From Bifidobacterium sp. (GTDB taxonomy: Bacteria; Actinomycetota; Actinomycetes; Actinomycetales; Bifidobacteriaceae), in NCBI GenBank assembly GCA_024104275.1, contig JAGGHK010000001.1, positions 620,001 through 684,000 of the forward strand: a DNA stretch of 64,000 bases, written 5' to 3'. Both the position numbers and the translations under genes were made by a program. The notes under the pieces were generated by a model. That model searched no databases. It had not been told where the DNA came from and saw nothing but the letters and a program-made list of their open reading frames with translations. The number at the start of each line of letters is the position of its first letter. Positions within the stretch are counted from its first letter, which is position 1. Of the stretch, positions 39,661-48,504 are shown in pieces.

Positions 39661-41369
39661 CAACATCTGCCTCCACCCACGATATCGTCTGCCAATCGTT
39701 TCGGATAGTCCACCGGTATCAGCAAGCCACCGCCCAAATGACGGCTCTGCCCGATGGCCACGACTTCCTTTTCGGTCGCCAAATCCAAACGCAACGATGC
39801 CATCGCACCCAGCAAAGGCGTCGATGGATTGGATCTATGCGCATAGTCGCCCATCTGCGTTCTGGCGACAATCCGTGCCGAAAAGATTCCCACCGGCGAT
39901 TTCGCTTCCAACACGTTGTCCACGAACCCCCAATACTCCTCTTCCTTGGAATCACAAGGGAGAGAGGGCTTGAAATTCTTTCGCCACACGTGGCCGACAG
40001 CCAATGCCACATCTTCGCGGGCCTTCCATCGCTTGCCCGGATCTGCACTCGGAATGGATCTGGTCTCGCGCAGACAGAAAGGCGAGGGCGTCCAGAAACG
40101 GCGGAAACCAGTGCGAACCGGCTCCCAGAATTGAGACAGATCGATGTCGGTCACGGCTTCGCCCAAACGCAACGTCTCGGAATTCCTGGAAAAATAGAGC
40201 TTGCGTCCCTGGACGGATTCACACAACGAAATGATAGTGCTGGCATCTGCTCCAGAAGCGCTCCTCGGCACCATGACCAGGAATCCGGGCAAATTCATAC
40301 GCTGCAACGTCTCGGAAGCAATCGGCAAACCCTCATCACGCAATATCTGGATGGCGACATTGTTAGCCGGCCGTTCGATGCCGTGCTCGTACTTCCCCGT
40401 CAGAACCGAGGTCACGCCGAATCCTCCCATCCGCACCAGAAGGCGGTGCAGTGCGACGCACCAGGCCACATACTGCGACTCTCGTGGCTGCCACTGCCTC
40501 TTTTGCTTCTCACCCAAAACCTCGACGGGAATGAAAACGCCAAGAGACCATGGAGCACGCAGCTTCTTCAAATCGTCTTCCGACCGAGGACGGAGATAGC
40601 CAACATTGCGCACATGCTGCGTCAACGAATCGGAAACAACCGTGTTCTCATGTTCCGAAAAGGCGATTTTCTTCGTTTTCCTATGTGGATTCGCCTGCGC
40701 ATATCCATCTTCAAGCTCCTGAAGATGCCCCTCGCAGGGAACCTGGAACTCCTCACTGATCGACGCGTTTCTCAACGATAGCTGCCTATCGATTACCAAC
40801 GATCCAGGCAACGGATAGGTGTCTTCGTCCATTTCGTGGGCGCTCAAGGAAACCGGAGAACAGGCCTCGCCGAGATATGGCACCTCCCAGCACAACGCCT
40901 CAAGAGTCTCGCGGACATGCTCGTCAGGAGCTTCGACCCATTGCCATGCCAAATCGCCACCAGCATCATCATATGCGGTAGCGATGCCAACTTTCGATTC
41001 CTTGTGGCTTTGTATGTCCTGAAGCCCATTGACGACATCGACCGTTTTGGCGCTTTGCGCCTTATCCCAATTTCCCTTGTCCCGATACGCGATGAGACGA
41101 CTGTTCCGGCGGCTATTGCGACGTATTTTGCCAGGCAGACGAATCGCCTCTGGAGGATTGCCTTCGAACCATTCCAGAGCGGCGGCAATGGCATCGTCGG
41201 AAAGATGACGTTCATCTGCCGAAGCATCACGGAAGCGAAATACGGTGTGGGCCACCGAAACCAGCGCCTTATACAAGCGCTCCGGCGACGGATACGACTC
41301 TGGCCGACCTGTGTCATCGGCACCCTGATAGGTATCCATCAGGAAATGCGCGGAAATGATAAATGGCAT
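39660..41369 (-). CDS. csb2: type I-G Csb2 (Cas5/Cas6-like RAMP)
   Basis: Csb2 (569 residues, GSU0054 family) is the Cas5 equivalent of type I-G, with a Cas6-like C-terminal half that matures crRNA. The start MPFIISAHFLMDTYQGADD is the family's N-terminal RAMP strand and the C-terminal GQSRHLGGGLLIP is the glycine-rich RAMP loop. No stand-alone cas6 is present in the window, consistent with this fusion. The ATG at 41369 follows the csb1 stop by 11 bp. Confidence 0.9.
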   Translation of the reverse strand: MPFIISAHFLMDTYQGADDTGRPESYPSPERLYKALVSVAHTVFRFRDASADERHLSDDAIAAALEWFEGNPPEAIRLPGKIRRNSRRNSRLIAYRDKGNWDKAQSAKTVDVVNGLQDIQSHKESKVGIATAYDDAGGDLAWQWVEAPDEHVRETLEALCWEVPYLGEACSPVSLSAHEMDEDTYPLPGSLVIDRQLSLRNASISEEFQVPCEGHLQELEDGYAQANPHRKTKKIAFSEHENTVVSDSLTQHVRNVGYLRPRSEDDLKKLRAPWSLGVFIPVEVLGEKQKRQWQPRESQYVAWCVALHRLLVRMGGFGVTSVLTGKYEHGIERPANNVAIQILRDEGLPIASETLQRMNLPGFLVMVPRSASGADASTIISLCESVQGRKLYFSRNSETLRLGEAVTDIDLSQFWEPVRTGFRRFWTPSPFCLRETRSIPSADPGKRWKAREDVALAVGHVWRKNFKPSLPCDSKEEEYWGFVDNVLEAKSPVGIFSARIVARTQMGDYAHRSNPSTPLLGAMASLRLDLATEKEVVAIGQSRHLGGGLLIPVDYPKRLADDIVGGGRC

Positions 41370-41380
41370 CTCAGCACCCA

Positions 41381-42589
41381 CTAATCATTGTCTGAGTCGT
41401 TATCCGAAGCACGGTTCGGAACCAACTCATTACCGTCCACATTCAGGATCTGTCCATTCCAGTCGACTTCCGCTTTTTCGTGGGCTTGCCGATAAGCCTG
41501 TTCCAACAGGTCATCAGCATGTTGAATACTCAGCATCTCCAGCTCTTCCTGCTCACCAAAACGCTTATCCAAAATCGTCACAGGCTTTGCGGATTCACGG
41601 AGCATGCAGTTGGCACGCAGATTCAATTCAGTATTGCTACCAGCCATGGCGTCAAGCAACATTGCCGCGAGCAACGCACGAATTGCCTCATCGCCGTCTT
41701 TCCCTGCGCCAAAACTCATCGAACGCAAGGTGCTGAAACTTAGCACATGGGTTCGGATGATGTTGCTGACCGCGATACCGTCAAGAGAACTGCTTCTCCC
41801 GGCTGTTGGAGGAATTGCTCCAAGGCCGATTGTTGAGCCATTACCATCTTTTGTGAATTTTTTACTTGTTTTATCGGTCAAATCATCATGTATTTTATTC
41901 TCAATCTGTTGCGCCTCATCCTTATTGAATTTCATGCTTGCCGCCATCGGATCCACACGAGCACCAGCACGATATACTGGTTCTCCATCTTCTTGGTTAG
42001 CCAACACCCCGATAATCTCTCCATTGAACGCTGAGGCAATGCGAAGTTGGTTTTTGTTACGCGTCGAATCCCAAGCGCCCATGGCTACAGTGATGGGAGA
42101 CAAATCGAAAATTGGACGCATATCCGCAAGAGTAGAGTTTCTGGCCTTGATGTACTCTGGCAACTGCGAAGTGGGAGTACCATCAACCGAACCGATTCTG
42201 ATGTGTGCGTCAAAAGCACGATGCGGTAAATCAACGTCCAAATAGCGCTCCGGCTGAATTGTCCCCGTACCATCATCGCTTTGATAAGTGACTTGAATTC
42301 TCGGCATGTTCGCAAATACCGGATGTCCGTCTTTAATGGCCTTGGAAATATAATCTTCAAGACGATTGTTTTGGGAAGTTCGAGAATCGATTAACACCGT
42401 TTTCTTGGCTTGTCCGTCTATGAACCTGTCCTCGAACACATATGTCGATGAGGTTCCATCCAAATACTTTGCTGGCGCGACAATGCCTTCAGTGCCAGCG
42501 GCAGGTTCCAGCATTGTCTTTTCGGACAGTGTGCTTGGCCCACCAATCTTGGCTGCGGCATTGAGATCATCCAAACCGAGTTCACGCAT
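41381..42589 (-). CDS. csb1: type I-G Csb1 (Cas7-like backbone subunit)
   Basis: Csb1 (402 residues, GSU0053 family) is the Cas7 equivalent that forms the crRNA-binding backbone. The family opening LDDLNAAAKIGGPSTLSEKTMLEPAAGTEG and the central FDLSPITVAMGAWDSTRNKNQLRIA are characteristic, as is the basic/aromatic NIIRTHVLSFSTLRSM. It is the first gene of the cas operon, with GAGAGGAAT before the ATG. Confidence 0.9.
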   Translation of the reverse strand: MRELGLDDLNAAAKIGGPSTLSEKTMLEPAAGTEGIVAPAKYLDGTSSTYVFEDRFIDGQAKKTVLIDSRTSQNNRLEDYISKAIKDGHPVFANMPRIQVTYQSDDGTGTIQPERYLDVDLPHRAFDAHIRIGSVDGTPTSQLPEYIKARNSTLADMRPIFDLSPITVAMGAWDSTRNKNQLRIASAFNGEIIGVLANQEDGEPVYRAGARVDPMAASMKFNKDEAQQIENKIHDDLTDKTSKKFTKDGNGSTIGLGAIPPTAGRSSSLDGIAVSNIIRTHVLSFSTLRSMSFGAGKDGDEAIRALLAAMLLDAMAGSNTELNLRANCMLRESAKPVTILDKRFGEQEELEMLSIQHADDLLEQAYRQAHEKAEVDWNGQILNVDGNELVPNRASDNDSDND

Positions 42590-42606
42590 CTATGCATTCC
42601 TCTCAT

Positions 42607-42621
42607 TGTTGTTTAACAACA
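42607..42621. promoter_or_regulatory. 15-bp palindrome at the head of the cas operon
   Basis: TGTTGTTTAACAACA is symmetric about its central T and sits in the csb1 5' untranslated region, 18 bp before the ATG. It is a candidate operator for a repressor of the cas genes. Confidence 0.45.
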
Positions 42622-42678
42622 TGCTGACCGTAACACACGTTACTATTCTTGCCGTACATCATAAGCTGGGGGGTTAAG

Positions 42679-42707
42679 GTTATAGACAAACCACGGTTAT
42701 AAACCAA
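42679..42707 (-). promoter_or_regulatory. candidate promoter of the cas operon
   Basis: On the minus strand TTGGTT and TATAAC are separated by 17 bp, about 90 bp upstream of csb1. GGTTATA occurs twice here. Confidence 0.5.
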
Positions 42708-42892
42708 ATATTTTGCCTTATGACCCCGAACCTCAAAAGATACGCAACGCTACGTCGGCCAAGCTGCTTTCAAACGTCAAAATTCGATATAACACAGAAG
42801 ACCAATAATAAACATGTCCAAATAGTGACTCGGACATTGCAAGCATTGGTGTTTGGACAGAGAAACTAGTAGAGTGTCAAGGGGATAAAACA

Positions 42893-42908
42893 TGTGATTC
42901 TCGTCACA
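42893..42908. promoter_or_regulatory. Crp/Fnr-like box upstream of the first DsbA-like gene
   Basis: TGTGATTCTCGTCACA is a perfect TGTGA-N6-TCACA palindrome 30 bp before the ATG at 42938. Its position overlapping the leader suggests repression or a roadblock. Confidence 0.55.
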
Positions 42909-42937
42909 ATATGAAGTGGGTCAAGAGGAGATATGCC

Positions 42938-44062
42938 ATGGCAACAGGCAATGGTCAAACCGGCGACAGTCGAAAGCCTGAAACAACAGACGCAAATATG
43001 ACAGGCTCCAATAAAAACTCGCCAGAATCAAGGGAAAACGAGAAAGCCACCGGCTCCCCACTGACGAAAACAAGCGGCAATTCCAATCACGTAAACGGCA
43101 ATATCGAAACGTCGATCAGTCAAGTAAACAAGAACGTCAAAGAAACCGCAAACCGAGTAAACGAAGGTGTAAAGGATTCAGCCGGGCAGGTGAAGGAAAA
43201 AGCCCTCGCGATCCATGAAAAGGTGCAAAAGCGCCGTGCAACCGTCATCTTCTCAATCCTCGCTGCATTTCTGGCAGTTGTCATTATCATCGCCGGCGGT
43301 TACGCCGTCTGGAACGGCAAATACGGCGAGCAACGCAACTACCAGCAACTCCAGGAACTGGCACAGAAACCGAAAGGCATGACCAAAGACGGCGGATTGC
43401 CTGCGTTTAAAGCCAGCGACTACAACCCGAAGGCACCCAAGATCGACCTTTATGTCGATTACTTCTGCCCCGGTTGCGCAATCGTGGAACGAGACCTCTT
43501 CAAATCCATGAAAGACATGCAGGAAGCCAAGCAGATCAACCTTTATATACATCCCATCGATTTCCTGGACGCCAAGACGAAGAACCATTACTCCACGCGC
43601 GCCGCGAGCGCCGTCGCCTACGTCGCCTCGAACCAGCCCGAAAAACTCTTCGATTTTTCCACGGCACTATTCGATAAGACCTATCAGCCAAACAAGAACA
43701 ACAACCGAGAGGTCAGCGATCAGGAAATCATCGACCAAGCCATCAAGGCCGGGGTCAAGGAAAGCGTCGCCAAAAACTCGACAAAGGGCACTTACGACGA
43801 CTACGTCCGGAAGGCCACGAAATATACGTCCCGGCGCAAGGAACTGTATGTCACCATGCAGGACCAGTTCCGTTTCTCCACCCCGACCATCTGCATCAAC
43901 GGCAAGATGTGGCAGTATCGTCAGCTTCACACGCTCGACGACGTGAGGCCAACGTTCATTCATTCCATAGGCCTGCACAAGGAGCAGGTCGGCAATCCAA
44001 AGGTCATGCCGGCTATCGGCCCGAACGGTGATGCGATTCCGATACAACAGCAGTATTTGTAA
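42938..44062 (+). CDS. membrane-anchored DsbA-like thiol oxidoreductase (CPGC)
   Basis: This 374-residue protein has a hydrophilic Asn/Ser/Lys-rich N-terminus (~100 residues, with a VNE/VKE coiled-coil-like repeat), one membrane helix near residues 103-125, and an extracytoplasmic thioredoxin-like domain of the DsbA/DSBA-like family. The active site is CPGC in LYVDYFCPGCAIVE, and the cis-proline loop is TPTICINGKMW. It should oxidise or isomerise exported proteins. The start at MATGNGQ is supported by GAGGAG; an upstream ATG nine codons earlier is in frame. Similar genes follow at 44331 and 47109. Confidence 0.88.
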   Translation: MATGNGQTGDSRKPETTDANMTGSNKNSPESRENEKATGSPLTKTSGNSNHVNGNIETSISQVNKNVKETANRVNEGVKDSAGQVKEKALAIHEKVQKRRATVIFSILAAFLAVVIIIAGGYAVWNGKYGEQRNYQQLQELAQKPKGMTKDGGLPAFKASDYNPKAPKIDLYVDYFCPGCAIVERDLFKSMKDMQEAKQINLYIHPIDFLDAKTKNHYSTRAASAVAYVASNQPEKLFDFSTALFDKTYQPNKNNNREVSDQEIIDQAIKAGVKESVAKNSTKGTYDDYVRKATKYTSRRKELYVTMQDQFRFSTPTICINGKMWQYRQLHTLDDVRPTFIHSIGLHKEQVGNPKVMPAIGPNGDAIPIQQQYL

Positions 44063-44330
44063 TCAGTGTAATCAGCAGTAGTTTCCGATTATGTAGTTAC
44101 CGCGATTCCAAGCACAACATCAAGTTCAGACATCACCGTATAAACCGGAGATGGTCCGTATCCAAAACGGTATTACCGTCAGTTTGATGAGTTCATAGAA
44201 AGAATTTTTGTTGCTGTACCCTTTTCATGCTTTCACTTCCATAATTGCCTAAATATCAAATTAATGCGATAAAATAAATCATAATGTTGTATTTTCAAAT
44301 ATGATTCAGAAAGGAATTTGGTGAGCAGGA

Positions 44331-45308
44331 ATGGGCAATATCAGGAAGCATTCCCTACCAGACACTTCAAAAGATCAGGAGCCATCGATACGCTCATCGC
44401 CCGGAAGCGTTCCAGACAGAGAAACCCGTTCAGCATACAAGACCGGCGCAATCCCACATAAACAAATCATCATCAGCGCCATCGCAGCAGTGCTTGTCGT
44501 AGTCCTGGCTCTGGTCATCGGAATCGGCATCGGCATCGGCATCGGCATAAAGCGGGCCCCAAAGCCCACTGCCTCGGCCCTGCCAAGAACGCGATCCGAG
44601 GCATACAGCGCGATGGAGAAGGTTCCCGACAAACCGTCCAACGCGACCGACAACGCCGGATTCCCGGCCTTCAAAAAGAGTGAGCGCAATGCCGACGCAC
44701 CGACGGTCGAACTGTATACGGACTTCCTTTGCCCGTACTGCGGAGACGTTGCCCGAGCCCTCACCCCTACTCTTGAAAAACTGCAGGAAGCCCGGCAAAT
44801 CAACCTCGAAATTCACCCTCTCAATCTTTATGACACCCCTTCCACGGACCGTTATTCCGTCAGGGCCGCCAATGCCGTCGCCTACGTCTCGGAACATGAT
44901 CCAGCACACGTGACGGCCTTCATGGGCATGCTCTTCGAAAAGGATTTCCAGCCGGACGCCGTTCATTTCAAAGATGTCAGCGACGACGACATCGCGCAGC
45001 AGGCCATCAAGGCTGGTGTGAGCGAGAAGGTCGCCGACGAAGCGGTGAAGGCTCCTTACGCCAAATACATCAGCAAGGCCACATTGTATGACACCATGCG
45101 CAAGGAGCTTTTCATCAACATGAATGGCAGTAAGGGGCTCTTCCCTCCGACCATTCGCATCAACGGGAAAATCGCGAGACTCGACACATCCGACAGCGAT
45201 GCAAAGATGGTCGTGCGATTCACCGACAGACTTGGCCTCAAGCCAACGGACGCGGGCAATCCCAACATCAAGTCACCGCTCGGCGGTGACCCCTCGGCCG
45301 GATTCTAA
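44331..45308 (+). CDS. membrane-anchored DsbA-like thiol oxidoreductase (CPYC), second copy
   Basis: This 325-residue paralogue has a short basic N-terminus, a transmembrane helix near residues 45-72 containing a GIGIGIGIG run, and a DsbA-like domain with DFLCPYCGDVARALTPTL and cis-Pro FPPTIRINGKIARL. Its sequence is clearly closer to the third copy (47109) than to the first. The last residues, GNPNIKSPLGG, resemble the first copy's tail. Start ATG 44331 has AGAAAGGAA upstream. Confidence 0.88.
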   Translation: MGNIRKHSLPDTSKDQEPSIRSSPGSVPDRETRSAYKTGAIPHKQIIISAIAAVLVVVLALVIGIGIGIGIGIKRAPKPTASALPRTRSEAYSAMEKVPDKPSNATDNAGFPAFKKSERNADAPTVELYTDFLCPYCGDVARALTPTLEKLQEARQINLEIHPLNLYDTPSTDRYSVRAANAVAYVSEHDPAHVTAFMGMLFEKDFQPDAVHFKDVSDDDIAQQAIKAGVSEKVADEAVKAPYAKYISKATLYDTMRKELFINMNGSKGLFPPTIRINGKIARLDTSDSDAKMVVRFTDRLGLKPTDAGNPNIKSPLGGDPSAGF

Positions 45309-45334
45309 AAGCAACTAAAAATAGTCAGCATAGG

Positions 45335-45371
45335 CAGGCGCGTAATCGCAGAGTTTACGATTACGCGCCTG
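45335..45371. terminator. bidirectional terminator
   Basis: Perfect 14-bp arms CAGGCGCGTAATCG and its complement flank a 9-nt loop between the convergent second DsbA-like gene and the TraX-family gene. Confidence 0.8.
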
Positions 45372-45455
45372 TCTTATCTGAGAATCAGTTACCAAAAGTA
45401 TAATCTTTTATTGGATTACATCAAACGATATAACCAACCTCGATCTTCTGCCCTC

Positions 45456-46688
45456 TTAGATGAGACTTGCGAGCACATACAGCACGGCGATATGTGCGGG
45501 ATAGAAGACGTAGAAGAAGTACTTGTCGCCACGACCCTTGGCACCGTTGTAGAGCAGGATTGGAATGATGGCGAAAATCATCATCCACTGGGTCTGCCCA
45601 CTCATGGCGTACAGCACCGCGACCACGGCGATGGCCGCGCTCTGCCAGACCAGGCTGTGCCTGACATTGCGCAGGGCGTACATCACCGGAATGAGCAGCA
45701 CCATGATGGTGTTTTCGGCAAGCAGAATCGCCGGGTCGATCGCGGTGAGCACACGCAGCGCCCACATCGTCACCATGCCTTGCTGGCCATCACCTATGGA
45801 CATGAAAGGCAGCAGCACAAGGGAGAGCAGGAACGGCAACGCAAGCAGCAGTAGCCCTTCCGCGGTCTTTTTGACACGGTATCCTCGGGTGACACCGTCA
45901 GCATGACTGGTTACGGGCACCGTGATCTGCTCGGAAGCGGAAATGCCATTGGAGATCCCGGCAACAGCATCACGCCCTGCGACACCGTGTGCAGAGCCGG
46001 TACGCTCATCCCTCTTGCCGCCACGCTTCTTGAAAGCCGCTTCGAAGCAATCGACGGCGGCCATGAAAATCGTGCCGATAAAGAGGTCGCGGAAAATGTT
46101 GTTGACCAGCTGCGCACCATCATAATTAATCGTCAGTTGCAGCACGTAATCCATGACGGCCATAAGCGCCATGCACACGTAAAGCCGCACCATATAGGCC
46201 TTTTTGCTGTGCGTGTGCGAGAAGCCGACGACGCTGACAAAGAAAAACAGCGTGGCCACAGGTCTGCCGAACCAGTCAAGCCAGCTTGGCGCGCCTTGGG
46301 TGGCGAACATCTGGTGGACGTGATCGACCACCATCAGCACCACGCCGATCATCTTGATGTCAAAGGTCGTCAGACCCAAGCGGCTGGAACGGATCGTGCC
46401 CAAGAAACCGGAAGGCGCCGTTCTGGCCGGTTGGTCGGCGTTTTTGGCATCCTTCGTATCAGAGGTTTCTGCCATCGCTTTGGTGGCGTTGACCGTCATC
46501 GTGACACCATTCATTGCGTCGCCATCCCCTTCCCTGGTCCCTTCACCATATATATCTTTGCCGGTTGCGGCGTGCCTTCTGGAACCAACTGAACCGACCG
46601 AAGCCCGGGAATCCGCGAATGCCGCCCTCGACGGCAATGTCGGCAAATCCGTCGCTTCCCCTGCCAAACCATTCATGTTGTCATTCAT
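45456..46688 (-). CDS. TraX-family membrane protein
   Basis: This 410-residue protein has a ~100-residue hydrophilic N-terminus and then about eight to nine membrane helices. TFDIKMIGVVLMVVDHVHQMF and GFSHTHSKKAYMVRL are typical of the TraX family (acyltransferase-like; TraX acetylates F-pilin). Function here is unknown. A soluble charged loop near 240-290 interrupts the helices. The ATG at 46688 follows GAGAGAGAAC; a longer in-frame ORF starts 35 codons upstream. It lies between two DsbA-like genes, on the opposite strand. Confidence 0.78.
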   Translation of the reverse strand: MNDNMNGLAGEATDLPTLPSRAAFADSRASVGSVGSRRHAATGKDIYGEGTREGDGDAMNGVTMTVNATKAMAETSDTKDAKNADQPARTAPSGFLGTIRSSRLGLTTFDIKMIGVVLMVVDHVHQMFATQGAPSWLDWFGRPVATLFFFVSVVGFSHTHSKKAYMVRLYVCMALMAVMDYVLQLTINYDGAQLVNNIFRDLFIGTIFMAAVDCFEAAFKKRGGKRDERTGSAHGVAGRDAVAGISNGISASEQITVPVTSHADGVTRGYRVKKTAEGLLLLALPFLLSLVLLPFMSIGDGQQGMVTMWALRVLTAIDPAILLAENTIMVLLIPVMYALRNVRHSLVWQSAAIAVVAVLYAMSGQTQWMMIFAIIPILLYNGAKGRGDKYFFYVFYPAHIAVLYVLASLI

Positions 46689-47108
46689 AACGTTGATGTT
46701 CTCTCTCAATCGGCTATTCCCCTCAGGTTGTCGGTTGCAAATATCAATGGTTCTTATCTTACTTTCCAGGGACCAAGTTCTGCCACGGTTCAAAACGACC
46801 GATGGCGGCGTCCGATTTTATAGCCCTTACGAATATTCAAGAATACGTGTTTGCACCGATCCCGCCATCGTCCTTCAGGATGAAATGTCATCGGCCTTTG
46901 CCTGAATAGACCATGTCGAACAAGTGTTGATAACCGTCTTTTGCTTTGTTGCACGCCCATAACCGCCATCCATACGTGAATCGTCGATACTTTTATTCAA
47001 GACGAACGCCCGATTATCTCAACAAGGGGATAAAATCAAAGAATAGTGACGTAATCGACAATTCGACGACTTCCGGAAAGACACTTGGAGGGAAAGGGTG
47101 ATCAGGAA
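46689..47108. other. divergent intergenic region
   Basis: A 420-bp AT-rich region between the TraX-family gene and the third DsbA-like gene. It holds the CAAGGGGATAAAA motif (47023-47035) shared with the first DsbA-like gene; otherwise I see nothing. Confidence 0.4.
47023..47035 (+). promoter_or_regulatory. shared 13-bp promoter-like motif CAAGGGGATAAAA
   Basis: This 13-mer is identical at 42878-42890 (first DsbA-like gene) and here (third). A looser GCGATAAAAT occurs at about 44267 before the second. TAAAAT/TAAAAC fits a -10 hexamer. Confidence 0.45.
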
Positions 47109-48083
47109 ATGAGCGGCATCGGTAAACATTCCCGGTCACGCAATTCGACAAAACGCAGGATTCCATCGATTCTGACTTCCACACTCCCGGACAGCGTTAA
47201 CGAGGACAATCCTCAGGCAAAGCACAGCGGAGCCATCGGACGCAGCCAGTTGATCATCGGAGGCATCGCAATAGTCATCGTGATGGTGCTGGTGCTGGTC
47301 ATCGGTATTTCCATCGGCAACAATCAGGGCAAGAGCTCAAAGCAGATACTCCCCGAAACGCAAGCCCAGGCATACGACGAGCTGCAAAGAGTCAAAGACA
47401 AGCCGACCAACTCCACCGAAGAGGGCGGTTTGCCTGCATACCGGCAAACCGATCGCAACCCTGACGCGCCTACCGTGGAGATATATGAGGACTTCCTTTG
47501 CCCATACTGCGGGGACCTGACCCGTGCGCTCACCCCGACACTCGAAAAACTGCAGGAAGCCCAACAGGTAAATCTGGAATTCCACATCGTCAACCTTTAC
47601 GACACGCCTTCCACGAATCGATACGCAACCAGGGCAGCCAATGCGGTGGCGTACGTATCCGAACACGATCCAAGACACGTCACGGCATTCGTGGGCGCTT
47701 TGTTTGAAAAAGACTTCCAACCCGATGCCATTCACTACAAAGAGGTCGGCGACGCACAAATCACCGCACAAGCGGAAAAGGCCGGAGTAAGCCACACCGT
47801 GGCCGAAGCTGCGGTGAAGGCGTCCTACACATCGTTCATCACCAAGGCAACGGTTTACGATACAAAGCGCAAAGAGCTTTTTACCACTCAGAACGGCAAC
47901 AAGGGGTTCTTTCCCCCGACAATCCGTATCAACGGAAAAATATCGAAACTCAACACCTCTGACAACGACGGCAAAATCACTCAACGGTTCATGTCCAATC
48001 TCGGGCTGAGGACATTGGACGTCGGAGTGCCGAGCAAGTTGCCGGCAACCGGCGCAGACACTTCTGACGAGGGTAGCAAGTAA
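47109..48083 (+). CDS. membrane-anchored DsbA-like thiol oxidoreductase (CPYC), third copy
   Basis: This 324-residue paralogue has a basic N-terminus, a membrane helix near residues 47-70, and DsbA-like domain with DFLCPYCGDLTRALTPTL and cis-Pro FPPTIRINGKISKL. It is strongly similar to the second copy, including NAVAYVSEHDP and LFEKDFQPDA, which indicates recent duplication. The ATG at 47109 has AGGA only 2 bp away, so the GGAGGGAAAGG further upstream may be used; a TTG eight codons earlier is possible. Confidence 0.88.
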   Translation: MSGIGKHSRSRNSTKRRIPSILTSTLPDSVNEDNPQAKHSGAIGRSQLIIGGIAIVIVMVLVLVIGISIGNNQGKSSKQILPETQAQAYDELQRVKDKPTNSTEEGGLPAYRQTDRNPDAPTVEIYEDFLCPYCGDLTRALTPTLEKLQEAQQVNLEFHIVNLYDTPSTNRYATRAANAVAYVSEHDPRHVTAFVGALFEKDFQPDAIHYKEVGDAQITAQAEKAGVSHTVAEAAVKASYTSFITKATVYDTKRKELFTTQNGNKGFFPPTIRINGKISKLNTSDNDGKITQRFMSNLGLRTLDVGVPSKLPATGADTSDEGSK

Positions 48084-48139
48084 AACCTCAGAAAGAATGT
48101 TGAAGGACGGACGATAGACAATTGACATCTCATCGCCGT

Positions 48140-48291
48140 ATTGTATTTTGCCTGTCATCGTAAGGTGAATGGCAACCTGTTTCAGTATACACAGACGAGC
48201 ATCAACATGGACCCTGCCCAGTGTGGGCAATCCTGATGTCTTGCCAACCACAGGCTCGAACGGCACGCTCAGCACCATCAAGCAACGATAG
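48140..48291 (+). pseudogene. decayed C-terminal fragment of a fourth DsbA-like gene
   Basis: After the third copy, broken frames give PVIV then VNGNLFQYTQ, which aligns with the first copy's PTICINGKMWQY region, and a further frame gives VGNPDVLPTTGSNG matching its VGNPKVMPAIGPNG tail. At least two frameshifts separate these blocks. It is a short match, so this is a moderately supported remnant. Confidence 0.6.
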
Positions 48292-48347
48292 CCCAGCAAG
48301 AATGGGAACCGACAGCAATCCCGGATCATCGAACACCTAATATAAAA

Positions 48348-48363
48348 TGTGACATTCATTACA
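48348..48363. promoter_or_regulatory. Crp/Fnr-like box upstream of the alcohol dehydrogenase
   Basis: TGTGACATTCATTACA, one mismatch from TGTGA-N6-TCACA and symmetric outward as AAATGT/ACATTT, lies about 142 bp before the start at 48505. Confidence 0.5.
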
Positions 48364-48504
48364 TTTTGCCAAAATCGTACTATGCTGGACGTTGTGTGAT
48401 GCCATCGTCAAGAATTCGACGAGTTTCCCGCCCCTAAGAGGATTTTGAAACGAATCGTCATCTCAAAGGACGAATACAGACATCGCAACATGAAGGGAAC
48501 AACA

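Larger units (their letters stand above)
42590..42937. other. divergent region between csb1 and the first DsbA-like gene
   Basis: The 348-bp region contains the cas promoter and palindrome listed separately, a CAAGGGGATAAAA motif at 42878 and a Crp/Fnr-like box at 42893. A GTAAC/GTTAC inverted repeat lies near 42630. No gene is supported. Confidence 0.5.

Noticed and set aside
47337-48359. A 340-codon minus-strand ORF opposite the third DsbA-like gene
   Set aside because: It is antisense to a well-supported thioredoxin-fold gene and has no family match.
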